This document shows, one piece after another, positions 25,458 through 35,568 of a stretch of 64,000 nt of DNA. The translations under genes and the position numbers were made by a program. The notes beneath the pieces were generated by a model. The model was given only the letters and a program-made list of their open reading frames with translations, made no database searches and had not been told where the DNA came from. How positions within the stretch are numbered: position 1 is the first letter of the stretch; each line of letters begins with the position of its first letter. Origin of the DNA: Sedimenticola hydrogenitrophicus (GTDB lineage Bacteria; Pseudomonadota; Gammaproteobacteria; Chromatiales; Chromatiaceae); assembly GCF_029017505.1 (NCBI RefSeq), contig NZ_JAQGEI010000012.1, forward strand, positions 1-64,000, read 5' to 3'.

Positions 25458-26660
25458 ATGCAGCAGCCGCCCATCAAGGTTCAGGTAAACAATCTATTCA
25501 AGATCTTTGGGAAAAACCCGAAGGAGGCGCTTCGCCTGGCCAGGGAGGGCGTGGATAAAGAGGTCATATTTGACCGGACCGGCCATGCGGTGGGTGTCAA
25601 TAACGCCTCATTTGAGGTGCGGGAGGGCGAGATATTCGTCGTCATGGGGCTCTCCGGCTCCGGCAAGTCGACCATTGTCCGGTTGCTCAACCGGCTCATC
25701 GAGCCCACTGCCGGTGAGGTGCTGGTAGATGGTAGCGATATCGCCGCCATGAGCGATGAACAGTTACGGGATCTGCGGCGCAAGGACATGAGCATGGTGT
25801 TCCAGTCCTTTGCCCTGATGCCGCACCTGACGGTGTTGCAGAATGCGGCGTTCGGCCTCGAGCTGGGCGGCACACCATTGAAGGAGCGGATGCGGCGGGC
25901 CGAACAGGCGCTGCAGCAGGTGGGGCTGGATACCTGGGCCAGGAATTTTCCCCATGAGCTCTCCGGCGGTATGCAGCAGCGGGTCGGTCTGGCCAGGGCG
26001 CTGGCCAATGATCCCTCCGTGCTACTGATGGACGAGGCCTTCTCCGCGCTCGATCCGCTGATCCGTTCCGAGATGCAGGATGAACTGCTGAAGCTGCAGG
26101 AGAGCCAGCAGCGCACCATCATCTTTATCTCCCATGATCTGGACGAGGCGATCCGCATCGGCGACCGCATCGCCATCATGGAGGGCGGTCGGGTGGTGCA
26201 GGTGGGGTCGCCGGACGAGATCCTGCGCAACCCGGCGGATGACTACGTGCGCTCCTTCTTCCGCGGCGTCGATGTTTCGACGGTGTTTACCGCCGGCGAT
26301 ATCGCCCGCAAGACCCAGGTGACGTTGATCGAGCATGGCGGTATCGGCGTGCGCGCGGCGCTGGAGCGGCTACGCCAGCATGACCGTGATTATGGCTATG
26401 TGATTGATCGCGGTCAGCACTTCGAGGGGGTGGTCTCGGTCGACAGTCTGAAACGGGAGCTGGAGCAGGATAACCCCCATTTACAAAATGCCTTTATTCC
26501 GGATGTGGAACCGGTAACCCACGACACGGCGTTGGGCGAGCTGTTCGGTCCCCTGGCGCAGCACGGCTATGGTCTGCCCGTGGTGTCGGGCGACGGGCGT
26601 TACCTCGGCGCGGTGAGCAAGGCCACCATGCTGGAAACCTTGGACAGACAGGCCAGGTGA
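25458..26660 (+). CDS. proV: Glycine betaine/proline ABC transporter, ATP-binding subunit
   Basis: 400 aa. The N-terminus [26 protein letters not shown] is characteristic of ProV. Walker [10 protein letters not shown], signature LSGGMQQR and Walker [12 protein letters not shown] are all present. The C-terminal third carries two CBS domains, which in OpuA-type transporters sense ionic strength. It powers uptake of glycine betaine or proline betaine under osmotic stress. ProW begins 4 bp after its stop. Confidence 0.96.
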   Translation: MQQPPIKVQVNNLFKIFGKNPKEALRLAREGVDKEVIFDRTGHAVGVNNASFEVREGEIFVVMGLSGSGKSTIVRLLNRLIEPTAGEVLVDGSDIAAMSDEQLRDLRRKDMSMVFQSFALMPHLTVLQNAAFGLELGGTPLKERMRRAEQALQQVGLDTWARNFPHELSGGMQQRVGLARALANDPSVLLMDEAFSALDPLIRSEMQDELLKLQESQQRTIIFISHDLDEAIRIGDRIAIMEGGRVVQVGSPDEILRNPADDYVRSFFRGVDVSTVFTAGDIARKTQVTLIEHGGIGVRAALERLRQHDRDYGYVIDRGQHFEGVVSVDSLKRELEQDNPHLQNAFIPDVEPVTHDTALGELFGPLAQHGYGLPVVSGDGRYLGAVSKATMLETLDRQAR

Positions 26661-26663
26661 TTT

Positions 26664-27830
26664 ATGAGTAGCAAGAACGGCAGCAATCCCTGGACCGCGG
26701 ACCGCGGCAGTGAAAATGGCACTGGTGAAACGCAGAACCCAGCCGTCGACAGCGCACCCGCGGCGGTGCCGAACGATGCGCTGACGGATAGTCCCGCGGC
26801 AAACCCCTGGGGTGGGGGCAGCGTGGATCCGGCAGAGCCGGCACCGGTCTTGAATTGGCTGGATACCCAGGCGACGCCGGTGCAGGATCCCTTCAACTGG
26901 CTGGACCCGTTTGCGCAGAAACTGATTCCACTCGACCACTGGGTCGATCAGGGGCTGGAGTGGCTGGTGGACAACTTTCGTCCCGCGTTCCAGGCGGTGC
27001 GCTGGCCGATCGACGCCACCCTGACCGGCATAGAGTCGGCGTTGCTGTCTGTCCCTTCCATCATCATGGTCATCATTTTCGGTCTGGTGGCGTGGCAGGT
27101 GAGCGGCCGGCGACTGGCGCTGGCGACGGTCGCCTCACTGGCCTTTGTCGGTCTCATCGGCGCCTGGCCGGAGGCGATGGTGACCCTCGCGCTGGTACTC
27201 ACCTCGGTCTTCTTCTGCATCCTGATCGGACTGCCGACCGGCATCTGGCTGGCCCGCAGCGACCGGGCCGAGGCCAGCCTGCGACCGATTATGGACGCGA
27301 TGCAGACCACCCCGGCCTTCGTCTACCTGGTGCCGGTGGTGATGCTGTTCGGTATCGGCAATGTGCCCGGCGTGGTGGTGACCATCATCTTTGCCCTGCC
27401 GCCGCTGATCCGGCTCACCAACCTGGGTATTCGCCAGGTGCCGGCGGATCTGGTGGAGGCGTCCCGTTCGTTTGGCGCCTCGCCCCGCCAGTTGCTGTAC
27501 AAGGTGCAGTTGCCCCTGGCCATGCCCACCATCATGGCGGGGGTGAACCAGACCCTGATGCTGGCCCTCTCCATGGTGGTCATCGCCTCGATGATTGCCG
27601 TGGGCGGCCTGGGACAGATGGTGTTGCGCGGCATCGGTCGGCTGGACATGGGGCTGGCGGCCGTCGGTGGCGTCGGCATCGTGCTGCTGGCCATCGTCCT
27701 CGACCGCATCACCCAATCGATGGGGGATCAGCGGCGCCGCCAACCGACGACACACTGGTATCAGACCGGACCACTGGGTTTTGTATTGTCCCTGTTCAAG
27801 TCCGGCAACCGATCGCAGGTCAATCCGTAA
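26664..27830 (+). CDS. proW: Glycine betaine/proline ABC transporter, permease
   Basis: 388 aa. A long polar, low-complexity N-terminal region of about 105 residues precedes the first helix, as in ProW of enterics (354 aa in E. coli) but somewhat longer. Six to seven helices follow, with the EAA-type cytoplasmic loop in [30 protein letters not shown]. It forms the channel with ProV and ProX. Confidence 0.95.
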   Translation: MSSKNGSNPWTADRGSENGTGETQNPAVDSAPAAVPNDALTDSPAANPWGGGSVDPAEPAPVLNWLDTQATPVQDPFNWLDPFAQKLIPLDHWVDQGLEWLVDNFRPAFQAVRWPIDATLTGIESALLSVPSIIMVIIFGLVAWQVSGRRLALATVASLAFVGLIGAWPEAMVTLALVLTSVFFCILIGLPTGIWLARSDRAEASLRPIMDAMQTTPAFVYLVPVVMLFGIGNVPGVVVTIIFALPPLIRLTNLGIRQVPADLVEASRSFGASPRQLLYKVQLPLAMPTIMAGVNQTLMLALSMVVIASMIAVGGLGQMVLRGIGRLDMGLAAVGGVGIVLLAIVLDRITQSMGDQRRRQPTTHWYQTGPLGFVLSLFKSGNRSQVNP

Positions 27831-27874
27831 CAGGGCACGGCGGAGTCCCTTGAGAAGAAATGATGAGGAATATT

Positions 27875-28888
27875 ATGAAACTGCATAAATTGAGAAGAAT
27901 ACTGCAACTGTCCGTGACGGCGACGGCACTCTGTGTTGGCGCAACCACCCAGGCGGCGGAGCTGCCGGGCGAGGGTGTTGCGGTACAACCGCTGAAGAGC
28001 TCCATCGCGGAGGAGACCTTCCAGACCGTGCTGGTGATGAAGGCGCTGGAGCAGCTCGGCTATGACGTCAAGCCGATCAAGGAGATCGAGTACGCCGCCG
28101 GCCACATCGCCATCGCCAATGGCGATGCCACCTTCATGGCCGATCACTGGGATCCGCTGCACGTGGATTTCTTCAACAAGGCCGGCGGTGACGGGAAGAT
28201 CTACCGCGAGGGGGTCTACTCCGACGGTGCGTTGCAGGGGTATCTGATCGACAAGAAGACCGCGGACAAACACGGCATCAAGAATATTGACCAGCTGAAG
28301 GATCCGGAGATTGCCAAGCTGTTCGACAGCAACGGCGACGGCAAGGCGGACCTGGCCGGCTGCAACCCGGGCTGGGGTTGTGAAAAGGTGATTGAGCATC
28401 ATCTGGACGCCTACGGCCTGCGCGATACCGTGGTCCATAACCAGGGCGCCTACGGCGCCATCATCGCCGACACCATCGCCCGCTACAACCAGGGCGATTC
28501 GATCTTCTACTACACCTGGACACCCTATTGGGTAAGCGGTGTGCTGGTGCCGAACCAGGATGTGGTCTGGCTGCAGGTGCCGTTCTCCAGCCTGCCGGGG
28601 GCGCGCACGGATGTGGACACCAGCCTGCCGGACGGCAGCAACTACGGTTTCCAGGCCAACACCCAACGCATCATCGCCAACCGCGAATGGGCCGAAGCCA
28701 ATCCGGCGGCGGCCAAGCTGTTCTCCATCATGGAGCTGAGCAACAACGACATCAGCGCGCAGAACCTGCGCATGCGTGACGGGGAAAAGAGCGCGGCCGC
28801 CATCGAACGGCATGCCGATGCCTGGATCAAAACCCACCAGGCCACCTTCGACGACTGGATCGCCGAGGCAAAGACAGCCGCCATGTGA
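27875..28888 (+). CDS. proX: Glycine betaine/proline-binding periplasmic protein
   Basis: About 337 aa. The preferred start is the ATG at 27875 (GAGG 6 bp before it), giving a compact Sec signal [20 protein letters not shown]...TQAA. Two in-frame ATGs at 27860 and 27863 would add only five and four residues. The mature protein is ProX-like: [39 protein letters not shown] and [13 protein letters not shown], containing the tryptophans that box in the betaine. Last gene of the operon, followed by a strong terminator. Confidence 0.95.
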   Translation: MKLHKLRRILQLSVTATALCVGATTQAAELPGEGVAVQPLKSSIAEETFQTVLVMKALEQLGYDVKPIKEIEYAAGHIAIANGDATFMADHWDPLHVDFFNKAGGDGKIYREGVYSDGALQGYLIDKKTADKHGIKNIDQLKDPEIAKLFDSNGDGKADLAGCNPGWGCEKVIEHHLDAYGLRDTVVHNQGAYGAIIADTIARYNQGDSIFYYTWTPYWVSGVLVPNQDVVWLQVPFSSLPGARTDVDTSLPDGSNYGFQANTQRIIANREWAEANPAAAKLFSIMELSNNDISAQNLRMRDGEKSAAAIERHADAWIKTHQATFDDWIAEAKTAAM

Positions 28889-28914
28889 CCGTACCGGTCG
28901 GTGTTGAGTTGCAG

Positions 28915-28941
28915 CAGGGGGCCTTCGGGCCCCCTGTTTTG
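28915..28941 (+). terminator. Intrinsic terminator of proVWX
   Basis: CAGGGGGCC (28915-28923), TTCG tetraloop, GGCCCCCTG (28928-28936), then TTTTGT. A 9-bp GC-rich stem capped by a stable UUCG loop and followed by a T-run, 27 bp after the proX stop. Confidence 0.9.
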
Positions 28942-29162
28942 TCCAGGGATGGCCGGGAGCGGCTTTGGACGGGGATGGACTTATGCCGCGGAGGTCCGTT
29001 ATAGGGCGCCCCCTGGGCGTCGTGACTATCCGCATCGCTGTGACGGCGGGCACGGCCCGCCCTGGGCTATAGCCGATTCGGCGCGATGTAGTAACCGCTT
29101 AATACCCCCTGTGACGGCCCTCCTGCTAGGGTAATGACTCCACTAGCAGAGGAGGGAGCACG

Positions 29163-29735
29163 ATGACCAATAAAAAGATTCTGATGATCACCGGTGATTT
29201 CACCGAGGACTACGAGACCATGGTGCCGTTCCAGGCGCTGCAGGCGGTCGGCCATACGGTACATGCCGTCTGCCCGGACAAGAGCGCCGGGGAGGTGGTG
29301 GCGACCTCGATCCATGATTTCGAGGGCCAGCAGACCTATAGCGAGAAACGCGGCCACAACTTCACCCTGAACGCCAGTTTTGCCGAGATCGACCCGGCAC
29401 AATACGACGCCCTGGTGATCCCGGGTGGCCGGGCGCCCGAGTACCTGCGCCTCAATGAGGCGGTGCTGGCCATGGTGCGCCATTTTTTCACCGAGAATAA
29501 GCCGGTGGCATCTATCTGCCACGGTGCCCAGCTGCTGGCCGCGGCCGGGGTGCTGGAGGGTAAATGCTGCTCGGCCTATCCGGCCTGTATGCCGGAGGTG
29601 AAGCAGAGCGGCGGCACCTATGCGGAGATCGCCATCGACGCGGCGGTGACCGACGGCAATCTGGTCACCGCCCCCGCCTGGCCGGCACACCCGGCCTGGC
29701 TGGCGCAGTTCATGGATCTGCTCGATCAGACGTAG
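29163..29735 (+). CDS. DJ-1/PfpI-family protein
   Basis: 190 aa, single domain. [27 protein letters not shown] at the start, [15 protein letters not shown], and the nucleophile elbow [10 protein letters not shown] with C119 followed by H120 are diagnostic. Members act as glyoxalases, chaperone-like deglycases or proteases, and which applies here cannot be told. GGAGGGAG lies close before the ATG. It follows proVWX after a terminator, so it has its own promoter; a stress role is plausible. Confidence 0.88.
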   Translation: MTNKKILMITGDFTEDYETMVPFQALQAVGHTVHAVCPDKSAGEVVATSIHDFEGQQTYSEKRGHNFTLNASFAEIDPAQYDALVIPGGRAPEYLRLNEAVLAMVRHFFTENKPVASICHGAQLLAAAGVLEGKCCSAYPACMPEVKQSGGTYAEIAIDAAVTDGNLVTAPAWPAHPAWLAQFMDLLDQT

Positions 29736-29785
29736 CGGGATGCGGCCGGCTGTAGCGCGCGCGCCGTAACCCGCCGTTTGGTGGT

Positions 29786-29962
29786 CGGGGATTTGGTGGG
29801 TTACGCGCGCCTGTGCGTTGTCGCAGCCGGGAAGTGTCGTGCCTGTGCGCCGCTAACCCACCCGACGCTTGCTCGGGGATTTGGTGGGTTACGCGGCGCT
29901 TGTGCGTTGTCGCAGCCGGGAAGTGTCGTGCCTGTGCGCCGCTAACCCACCCTACGCTTGCT
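29786..29962. repeat. Two tandem copies of an 88-bp GC-rich repeat
   Basis: Copy 1 starts at 29786 and copy 2 at 29874. Both contain TTTGGTGGGTTACGC, CAGCCGGGAAGTGTCGTGCC and CGCTAACCCACC, differing at a few positions. GGTGGGTTA and TAACCCACC within a unit are inverse complements, so each copy can fold. Non-coding; fills most of the 318 bp between the DJ-1 and RHH genes. Confidence 0.75.
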
Positions 29963-30053
29963 ACAACGAGCGGTTATCGCCGCTGCGGCTTGCACTATGC
30001 TTAAGCGATGGTGGGGACACGTTTCTGTCTCCCTCGGATAGCGGGAGGTGCCA

Positions 30054-30407
30054 ATGTGCAAACTGTTTATTAATGCCGACGCCCAGCTCTGGGACAGCAG
30101 CACCCGATCGTTACGCATCGACGGCATGGTTACCAGCGTGCGGCTGGAGAACTATTTCTGGAACACCCTGGAGGAGATCGCCCGGCGCGACGGTATGCAG
30201 GTGCCGCAGATGATCACCCGGCTCTACCATGAGTCGATCGACGCGGGACACGATCTGGGCAATTTCACTTCATTTCTGCGGGTCTGTTGCATGCGCTACC
30301 TGGCACTGCAGTTGAAAGGCGAGATACCCAGGGAACCGGCGGTGGCCATCGCCTCGCTGGATGCGGAACGGATCCTCGCCCGCGAAGCGGTGAGGGATCT
30401 GCATTGA
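30054..30407 (+). CDS. Ribbon-helix-helix domain protein
   Basis: 117 aa. MCKLFINADAQLWDSSTRSLRIDGMVTSVRLENYFWNTLEEIARRDGMQVPQMITRLYHE is the RHH_4-type pattern: a strand (TSVRLE), two helices, and an 'aryl-sulfate' family length. Such proteins are small presumed DNA-binding regulators. The ATG at 30054 is preceded by GGGAGG at an ideal distance, whereas the GTG 6 bp upstream lies within that site. It is convergent with ttrA; whether it regulates the ttr genes is unknown. Confidence 0.78.
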   Translation: MCKLFINADAQLWDSSTRSLRIDGMVTSVRLENYFWNTLEEIARRDGMQVPQMITRLYHESIDAGHDLGNFTSFLRVCCMRYLALQLKGEIPREPAVAIASLDAERILAREAVRDLH

Positions 30408-30445
30408 ATCCAGCGGTCAAGGGTTTGACGGCGGTCGATCATGGA

Positions 30446-30467
30446 CCGGAAGGGTAAACCCCTCCGG
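30446..30467. terminator. Hairpin between the RHH gene and ttrA (convergent)
   Basis: CCGGAAGGG, TAAA loop, CCCCTCCGG: a 9-bp stem with one mismatch in the 74-bp gap between convergent genes. No T-run, so a weak or Rho-assisted terminator at best. Confidence 0.4.
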
Positions 30468-30481
30468 CCCGTTTCGCTGGA

Positions 30482-33400
30482 TCAGGCCTTTTCCACCCGC
30501 GCCGGGAGCCCCTGGCGGGCCACGCTGCCAACCACCCAGTCGGCGAGTACCGAAGCCCCTTCACGTTGCGGATCGGCAAACCCCAGGTCGTTGATGTTCA
30601 CCCCCAGACCGGCCAGCCTGGATGGGGTGGTGAAGCGGTCGCCAATCTGGTGCTGGCGCGCCCCCAGTTCCCGGTGGCCGAAACCGTGTTCGATCCCCAG
30701 TACGCCGGGCTGGATGCCGTTGCGCACCAGCGCCTGACCCTTGACGATTCCGCCGGGCGTGGTGATGCGGATGCTGTCACCCGACCTGACGCCGAGTTTT
30801 TCCGCGTCGCTGTAATGCATGGCGATCGCGTTGGACGGGTGGAACTGCTGCAGTTTCTGGATACCCGTGGTGTGGGAAGACACATAGGGCGACTTGGTGC
30901 TGACCACCTTGTACGGCCAGTCGGCGGCTGGAAAGCTACTCTCCAGCAGTGAGCCGTCGGCGAGTGATGGCCTGATCCAGGTCGGTGTGCCGTGATAGCG
31001 CGCGCCGCTCAGCGTATTGCGTGTGGTGCCGAGTTTTTCATCATAGATCTGCAGAGGGCTCTTGTACTGCCGCGCCAGGGCATTTCCCTTGTACCCCATC
31101 TCGGCATCCTCGAAGCGCCCGCCGCGGGCATAGACGTAGGCGGCCTTTCTCCACTCATCGGGTTTGAGTATCGACTGCAGGTCGTTTGCCAGGCGATCAA
31201 CCCCGGTCAACTGCAACTCCTCGTCGTCCGCGTCGGCTACCGCGCCACCGTCAAAGGCCACATTGGCCGCGGCGCGCAGATAGAACTCCTCCGGCCGGTT
31301 CAACGGGTGCAGGTTGCCCTCCTGGTCCGCTATGGCATTCTCGCCAAATCCCGGCAGTCCCATGCGCTTGGCCACTTCAATGAAGAACCACTCCATACCG
31401 ACCGGAATGCCCTGGTTATCCTTGACCTGTGCCGGCTCGATGACCGGCCAGCGGGCGGTACTCACCTTGGTCAGATTGCCGCCCCAGGCGCTGGCCCAGC
31501 CCCAACTCTCGTAGAGTACCGAGTCGGGGACGATGTAGTCGGCATAGGTGTTGCTTTCGTTGATAAACGGGTCGACCGAGACGATCAGGGGCAGTGACTT
31601 CGGATCGGCCATTTTCACCTTGACCTGCTGCTGCAGGCCGGCAACCCCGTAGAGGGGGTTCGAGCTCCACAGGATCAAAGCCTTCAATGAATAGGGGTAG
31701 CCGTTGATGGCCGCGGTCAGAAACTCCGAGGACATGGCGGGCGACAGGGGATACCAGGGGGCCTTGGACGGATAGGGATTCTTTCCGGCGGCCACCTTGC
31801 GCTGGTACTCGCTGCTCTTTTCGTAGGGGAACCCCTGGCGGCCGAGGCCGACTCCCTTGGCCTTGACCATGCCGGGGAATTTTTTCAGGTTATAGCGGGG
31901 GCCGGGGGCGATCTCCTTGAAGCGGCCGCCACCCGCGCTGGTGCCGCCTTTCGCATTCAGGTTGCCGACCAGGGCATTGAGCATGACGATGGCGTAAGCA
32001 GTATAGAAGCCGTTGCTGCCCATGGTGCCGCCGTGACAATCGGCGGCGGCCTTCTTGCCATGCGCCGTGAACTCCCGGGCCAGCTCCACGATGGTGGAGA
32101 CCGGTATGCCGCAGGCTGCGGAATATTCCTCCAGGGAGTGTTTTTCGGCCTCCGCCTGGAGCAGACTGAGGCTGCTCTTGACCTGTAGTTTCTCGCCATC
32201 GGGCAACACAACCTCGCCCTGGTAAAACAGTTCGGCGGGACCCACAGCCGCCTGACTGACGACTTCACCGCTGGCCTGGTCTATCACTACCAAGGGCGAC
32301 TCCTTGGGGTCGCCGTCGAACAGCTGCAGGTCGCTTGCACGCAGGAACCGGCCGTTCTTCGGGTGTCCCTCCTGGGTGACCACCAGATGGCTGGCGTTCG
32401 ACCAGCTGACCTCGCCGGCGGCCGCGGCGGCTGCGGCATTGGGCTGACGCAGAAATTGCTCGTCATAGCGCCGGTTCTCCAGGATCCAGCGCATCATGCC
32501 CATCACCAGGGCGCCGTCGGTGTTCGGTTTGATCGGTAGCCAGCGGCTGCGCTCGTCCGCCGCCATGCTGTCGCTGTTGGTCAACACCGGATCCACCACC
32601 ACGTATTTCAGCTTGCCGGTGCTGCGGGCCTTGGCGATCTGCTGGCCCTGGCGTTTGAAGGGGTTGCCGGCATTACCCGGCGCGGTGCCGATAAACAGCA
32701 GGAATTCGGAATTGATGAAGTCCGGTTTCAGGTGCGGCTGTTTCTTCCAGTCACCCAGCAGTGCGGCGTATCCGGAGCGCATGGAGAGCCCGCAATAGGA
32801 GCGGTGGCCGGTGAAGTTGACGGTGCCGAAGCTCTGCTTGGCGAAACGCGCGGCAAAGACGAGACGCCCGTCCTTGAACGGCGGTATGACCGCAAGTTGG
32901 TTCGCGCGGGGACCGAACTCCGGATTGGCCGGATCAATGGGCGTCTTCAGGTCACGAATAGCCCGTAACCCATCCACATGGCCTTCGCCAAACAGGTCGC
33001 CGCCCTCGACCACTTCCCGCAACAGTTGCTCCGGTGAAATGGGTGCCCACTTGCCTTCACCGCGGGCGCCGATGCGTTTCAGCGGCACCGTCACCCGATT
33101 GGGATCGGTCAGTTTTGACAGCACCGCGTTGCCGCGAGCACAGGCCGTTGAACGCCCGGCGAGTCCCTGCTCTTGGAAGCGGCTGAGGGAGACAAAGCTC
33201 TGCTTGACCGGTGTGGCATAAGGGATATGTTGATCGGTGGAGAGCAGGTGGTAGGGGTTACCGGTTACCCGGAGTATTTTGTTCCGCACCTTGTCGATGC
33301 GCACCCGCACGCCACAGATGGTGGTGCAGCCCATGCACATGGTGTAGGCCATGGCCTGGTTGGGGTTGGGTGTCAGGACCCCGGTCTCGGGGTCGACGGT

Positions 33401-33565
33401 GAATTCCGGACTGGGCGCCTTGCCGCTGATCGGATGGTCAGGCTGGTCGCCGGCCCAGGCGCCGCGTAACAACTGTTCGGCGGTGTGACTGTAACCGAAG
33501 CCGAACGCCGTCAGTCCACCAGCCGCGGCGGCACCTTTGAGAAAATTGCGACGTGAAGTAGTCAT
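30482..33565 (-). CDS. ttrA: Tetrathionate reductase, molybdopterin catalytic subunit
   Basis: 1027 aa, the usual TtrA length. Twin-arginine leader at TSRRNFLKGAAAAGG. One [4Fe-4S] cluster from C77, C80, C84 (CMGCTTIC) and C142 (ACARGNA). The probable molybdenum ligand is C258 in GHRSYCGLS. The overall pattern (long insertions, the YCGLS and WLPIKPNTDGAL blocks) is that of TtrA, which reduces tetrathionate to thiosulfate in the periplasm, and is also related to ArrA/SrdA enzymes. AGGAG precedes the ATG by 7 bp. Last gene of ttrBCA; the linked ttrSR supports the substrate call. Confidence 0.93.
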   Translation of the reverse strand: MTTSRRNFLKGAAAAGGLTAFGFGYSHTAEQLLRGAWAGDQPDHPISGKAPSPEFTVDPETGVLTPNPNQAMAYTMCMGCTTICGVRVRIDKVRNKILRVTGNPYHLLSTDQHIPYATPVKQSFVSLSRFQEQGLAGRSTACARGNAVLSKLTDPNRVTVPLKRIGARGEGKWAPISPEQLLREVVEGGDLFGEGHVDGLRAIRDLKTPIDPANPEFGPRANQLAVIPPFKDGRLVFAARFAKQSFGTVNFTGHRSYCGLSMRSGYAALLGDWKKQPHLKPDFINSEFLLFIGTAPGNAGNPFKRQGQQIAKARSTGKLKYVVVDPVLTNSDSMAADERSRWLPIKPNTDGALVMGMMRWILENRRYDEQFLRQPNAAAAAAAGEVSWSNASHLVVTQEGHPKNGRFLRASDLQLFDGDPKESPLVVIDQASGEVVSQAAVGPAELFYQGEVVLPDGEKLQVKSSLSLLQAEAEKHSLEEYSAACGIPVSTIVELAREFTAHGKKAAADCHGGTMGSNGFYTAYAIVMLNALVGNLNAKGGTSAGGGRFKEIAPGPRYNLKKFPGMVKAKGVGLGRQGFPYEKSSEYQRKVAAGKNPYPSKAPWYPLSPAMSSEFLTAAINGYPYSLKALILWSSNPLYGVAGLQQQVKVKMADPKSLPLIVSVDPFINESNTYADYIVPDSVLYESWGWASAWGGNLTKVSTARWPVIEPAQVKDNQGIPVGMEWFFIEVAKRMGLPGFGENAIADQEGNLHPLNRPEEFYLRAAANVAFDGGAVADADDEELQLTGVDRLANDLQSILKPDEWRKAAYVYARGGRFEDAEMGYKGNALARQYKSPLQIYDEKLGTTRNTLSGARYHGTPTWIRPSLADGSLLESSFPAADWPYKVVSTKSPYVSSHTTGIQKLQQFHPSNAIAMHYSDAEKLGVRSGDSIRITTPGGIVKGQALVRNGIQPGVLGIEHGFGHRELGARQHQIGDRFTTPSRLAGLGVNINDLGFADPQREGASVLADWVVGSVARQGLPARVEKA

Positions 33566-33593
33566 ACTGATTCTCCTGAATTGTTCTGCCGGG

Positions 33594-34616
33594 TTAGACG
33601 TCGGCTGGTTGTTTGTACTGGGACAACAGGGACCTGATCACGATGAGGATCAGCAGCCAGAGGCCGATGGATCCGAGGATGCCCAGCAGGCCATCGGCAG
33701 TCAGCGGAAGCTCGAAGTTGTAGAATCCGGCGCCATTTTTGGGGATGCCCTGGCCGCCGATAAACATCACCCAGCGCAGCATCCAGGTACCGAACAGCGC
33801 CAGCAATCCGGTCATGAGGTTCAACCCGGTGTGGTTGAACAGGGTCAGGATCAGCGGCAGCAACAGACCGACGCCGATCCAGAACACCAGGGTTTCCAGG
33901 GGACGGAATTCCACCGCCAGGCGCAGCAGTGCCGCTCCCGATCCGCTCAGATTCAGGTAACCCGCCACGGCCCATGCGCCGATCCATACGCCGGTGAGGG
34001 CCAGTGACGCCGTCAGCCAGCGCAACAGCAGTCGGCTGTGGGCGAGGTTCTCCGTCGACTGCAGGCTGTTGATCACCAGGGCGAGACCGATCGCACCGGC
34101 CAGGCCGCTGAGCAGATAGGCCGGCACCAGCCAGCCCGACTGCCAGAGTACCCGGCTGATCAGGATGCCCATCTCACTGCCGGTGTAGAGCGCAATCCCC
34201 GTCCCCAGCACACTGGTCGCCAGTGCGGCCATACGAGTAACCCGCTGGTTTCCAGCCGGATCCCGGTACAGTCCCTGCAGACCGAACAGCAGCAGCGCCG
34301 CTATATAGGCCGGCAGCAGAAAGGCGCCCCAGGACATCCAGGATGAGGGGGTGAAGTTCAGGTAGAACTGATAGAACCTGGCCGGTTGATGGAGATCGGC
34401 GAGGAGTGCCACCGGCGCCACCAGGCCGGTGGTGATGGCCACCAACAGTCCCAGTCTGGCGACAGGCAGCCAGGTCGCCGTGCGCGACAGGTAGGCCGGT
34501 GCCGCCAGCAGGACGCCGCCAACGCTCAGACCGATAAAAAAGAAGTACTGCACCGCCCAGCTGTTCCAGGTGATCTCCTGGGTGATGCCGATGATTTCGA
34601 TAATGTTATTGCTCAT
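33594..34616 (-). CDS. ttrC: Tetrathionate reductase, membrane anchor subunit
   Basis: 340 aa, nine or so helices. Opens with the NrfD-type pattern NSWAVQYFFFIGLSVGGVLLA and continues with GLVAPVALLADLHQPARFYQF. It oxidises quinol and passes electrons to TtrB. The ATG at 34616 overlaps the ttrB stop (ATGA), giving tight coupling. A longer upstream frame is merely the shadow of ttrB. Confidence 0.93.
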   Translation of the reverse strand: MSNNIIEIIGITQEITWNSWAVQYFFFIGLSVGGVLLAAPAYLSRTATWLPVARLGLLVAITTGLVAPVALLADLHQPARFYQFYLNFTPSSWMSWGAFLLPAYIAALLLFGLQGLYRDPAGNQRVTRMAALATSVLGTGIALYTGSEMGILISRVLWQSGWLVPAYLLSGLAGAIGLALVINSLQSTENLAHSRLLLRWLTASLALTGVWIGAWAVAGYLNLSGSGAALLRLAVEFRPLETLVFWIGVGLLLPLILTLFNHTGLNLMTGLLALFGTWMLRWVMFIGGQGIPKNGAGFYNFELPLTADGLLGILGSIGLWLLILIVIRSLLSQYKQPADV

Positions 34617-35341
34617 GACATGGACTCCTGTACGAGGGTCTCTGATCGCTTCCAGGGGCTGGGGACACCCTCGATCTTGTTCTGCAGGCGGTTGTCGAGG
34701 CCGATGTAATAGACTTGCGGACGGGTCTTCAGCCCGGGCTGCAGGCCATCGGTGTGGACGCTGTTGATCAGCCGGGATACCTCGCTCCGGGGGTCTTTTA
34801 TGTTGCCGAAGATGCGCGCGCCGCCGACACAGGTTTCCACGCAGGCGGGAAGTAGTCCGGCCTGAACCCGGTGGACACAGAAGGTGCATTTGTCGGCGGT
34901 CTTGGTTTCATGGTTAATGAACCGGGCATCGTAGGGACAGGCCTGGACGCAGTAGGCGCAGCCGACGCAGCGAGTGTTGTCGACCACGACGATGCCATCC
35001 GGGCGTTGATAGGTAGCCTGCACCGGGCAGACCGGAATGCAGGGCGGGTTCTCGCAGTGATTACAGAGTCGCGGCAGCATGGCGCTGCGGGGCTGGTGGT
35101 CCTTTTCAACTTCGTAGTGGCTGACCAGGGTGCGGAACTGCCCCGCGGGTACCCGGTTTTCCGTCGAACAGGCGACCGTGCAGGCCTGGCAGCCGATACA
35201 CTTGCGCAGATCGATTACCATCACCCAGCGGGGCGTGTCCTGTGTATCCGCCGTTCCCTCCGCGGCAGACGCCTCGCCCAACACCGGCGCGGCAATTGTG
35301 GTTGCGACCGTGGCTAAAAATTTTCTTCGCGTGCTGTCCAT
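34613..35341 (-). CDS. ttrB: Tetrathionate reductase, four-cluster ferredoxin subunit
   Basis: 242 aa. Has its own twin-arginine leader (STRRKFLATVATTIAAPVLG), as TtrB characteristically does. Four cysteine groups follow: CIGCQACTVAC, CNHCENPPCIPVC, CVGCAYCVQAC and CTFC...CVETC. It carries electrons from TtrC to TtrA. First gene of the operon; its AAGG ribosome site lies inside one arm of an inverted repeat (35348-35358 / 35392-35402) that could hide it in the mRNA. Confidence 0.93.
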   Translation of the reverse strand: MDSTRRKFLATVATTIAAPVLGEASAAEGTADTQDTPRWVMVIDLRKCIGCQACTVACSTENRVPAGQFRTLVSHYEVEKDHQPRSAMLPRLCNHCENPPCIPVCPVQATYQRPDGIVVVDNTRCVGCAYCVQACPYDARFINHETKTADKCTFCVHRVQAGLLPACVETCVGGARIFGNIKDPRSEVSRLINSVHTDGLQPGLKTRPQVYYIGLDNRLQNKIEGVPSPWKRSETLVQESMS

Positions 35342-35347
35342 TTTGAT

Positions 35348-35402
35348 ACCTTTTTATCGAAGTGGTGAAATCACACAAAACGCTTTCTTCTGATAAAAAG
35401 GT
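35348..35402 (-). promoter_or_regulatory. Inverted repeat overlapping the ttrB ribosome site
   Basis: On the mRNA strand, ACCTTTTTATC (35402 to 35392) is followed 33 nt later by its perfect complement GATAAAAAGGT (35358 to 35348), and the ATG lies 6 nt further. The second arm contains the AAGG Shine-Dalgarno. Folding would sequester it; alternatively the arms are half-sites for a DNA-binding regulator such as TtrR. Confidence 0.5.
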
Positions 35403-35568
35403 TACATCCTTGTAAACCATGAAAATATTGTGGATGACCGTATTGTGGAATACCGAAACAGGTCTTCCGGGCGTCGGTCTACTCGCAATTGACCGGTGGT
35501 GAGCTACTATTCATCACATGACTCGATAAAGTACTAACAACCACATCCCTCACAAGGAGTGCGTGTCT

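Noticed and set aside
34617-34889. Extended N-terminus for ttrC
   Set aside because: The upstream codons are the out-of-frame shadow of ttrB; the ATG at 34616 gives the normal TtrC start and an ATGA overlap with the ttrB stop.
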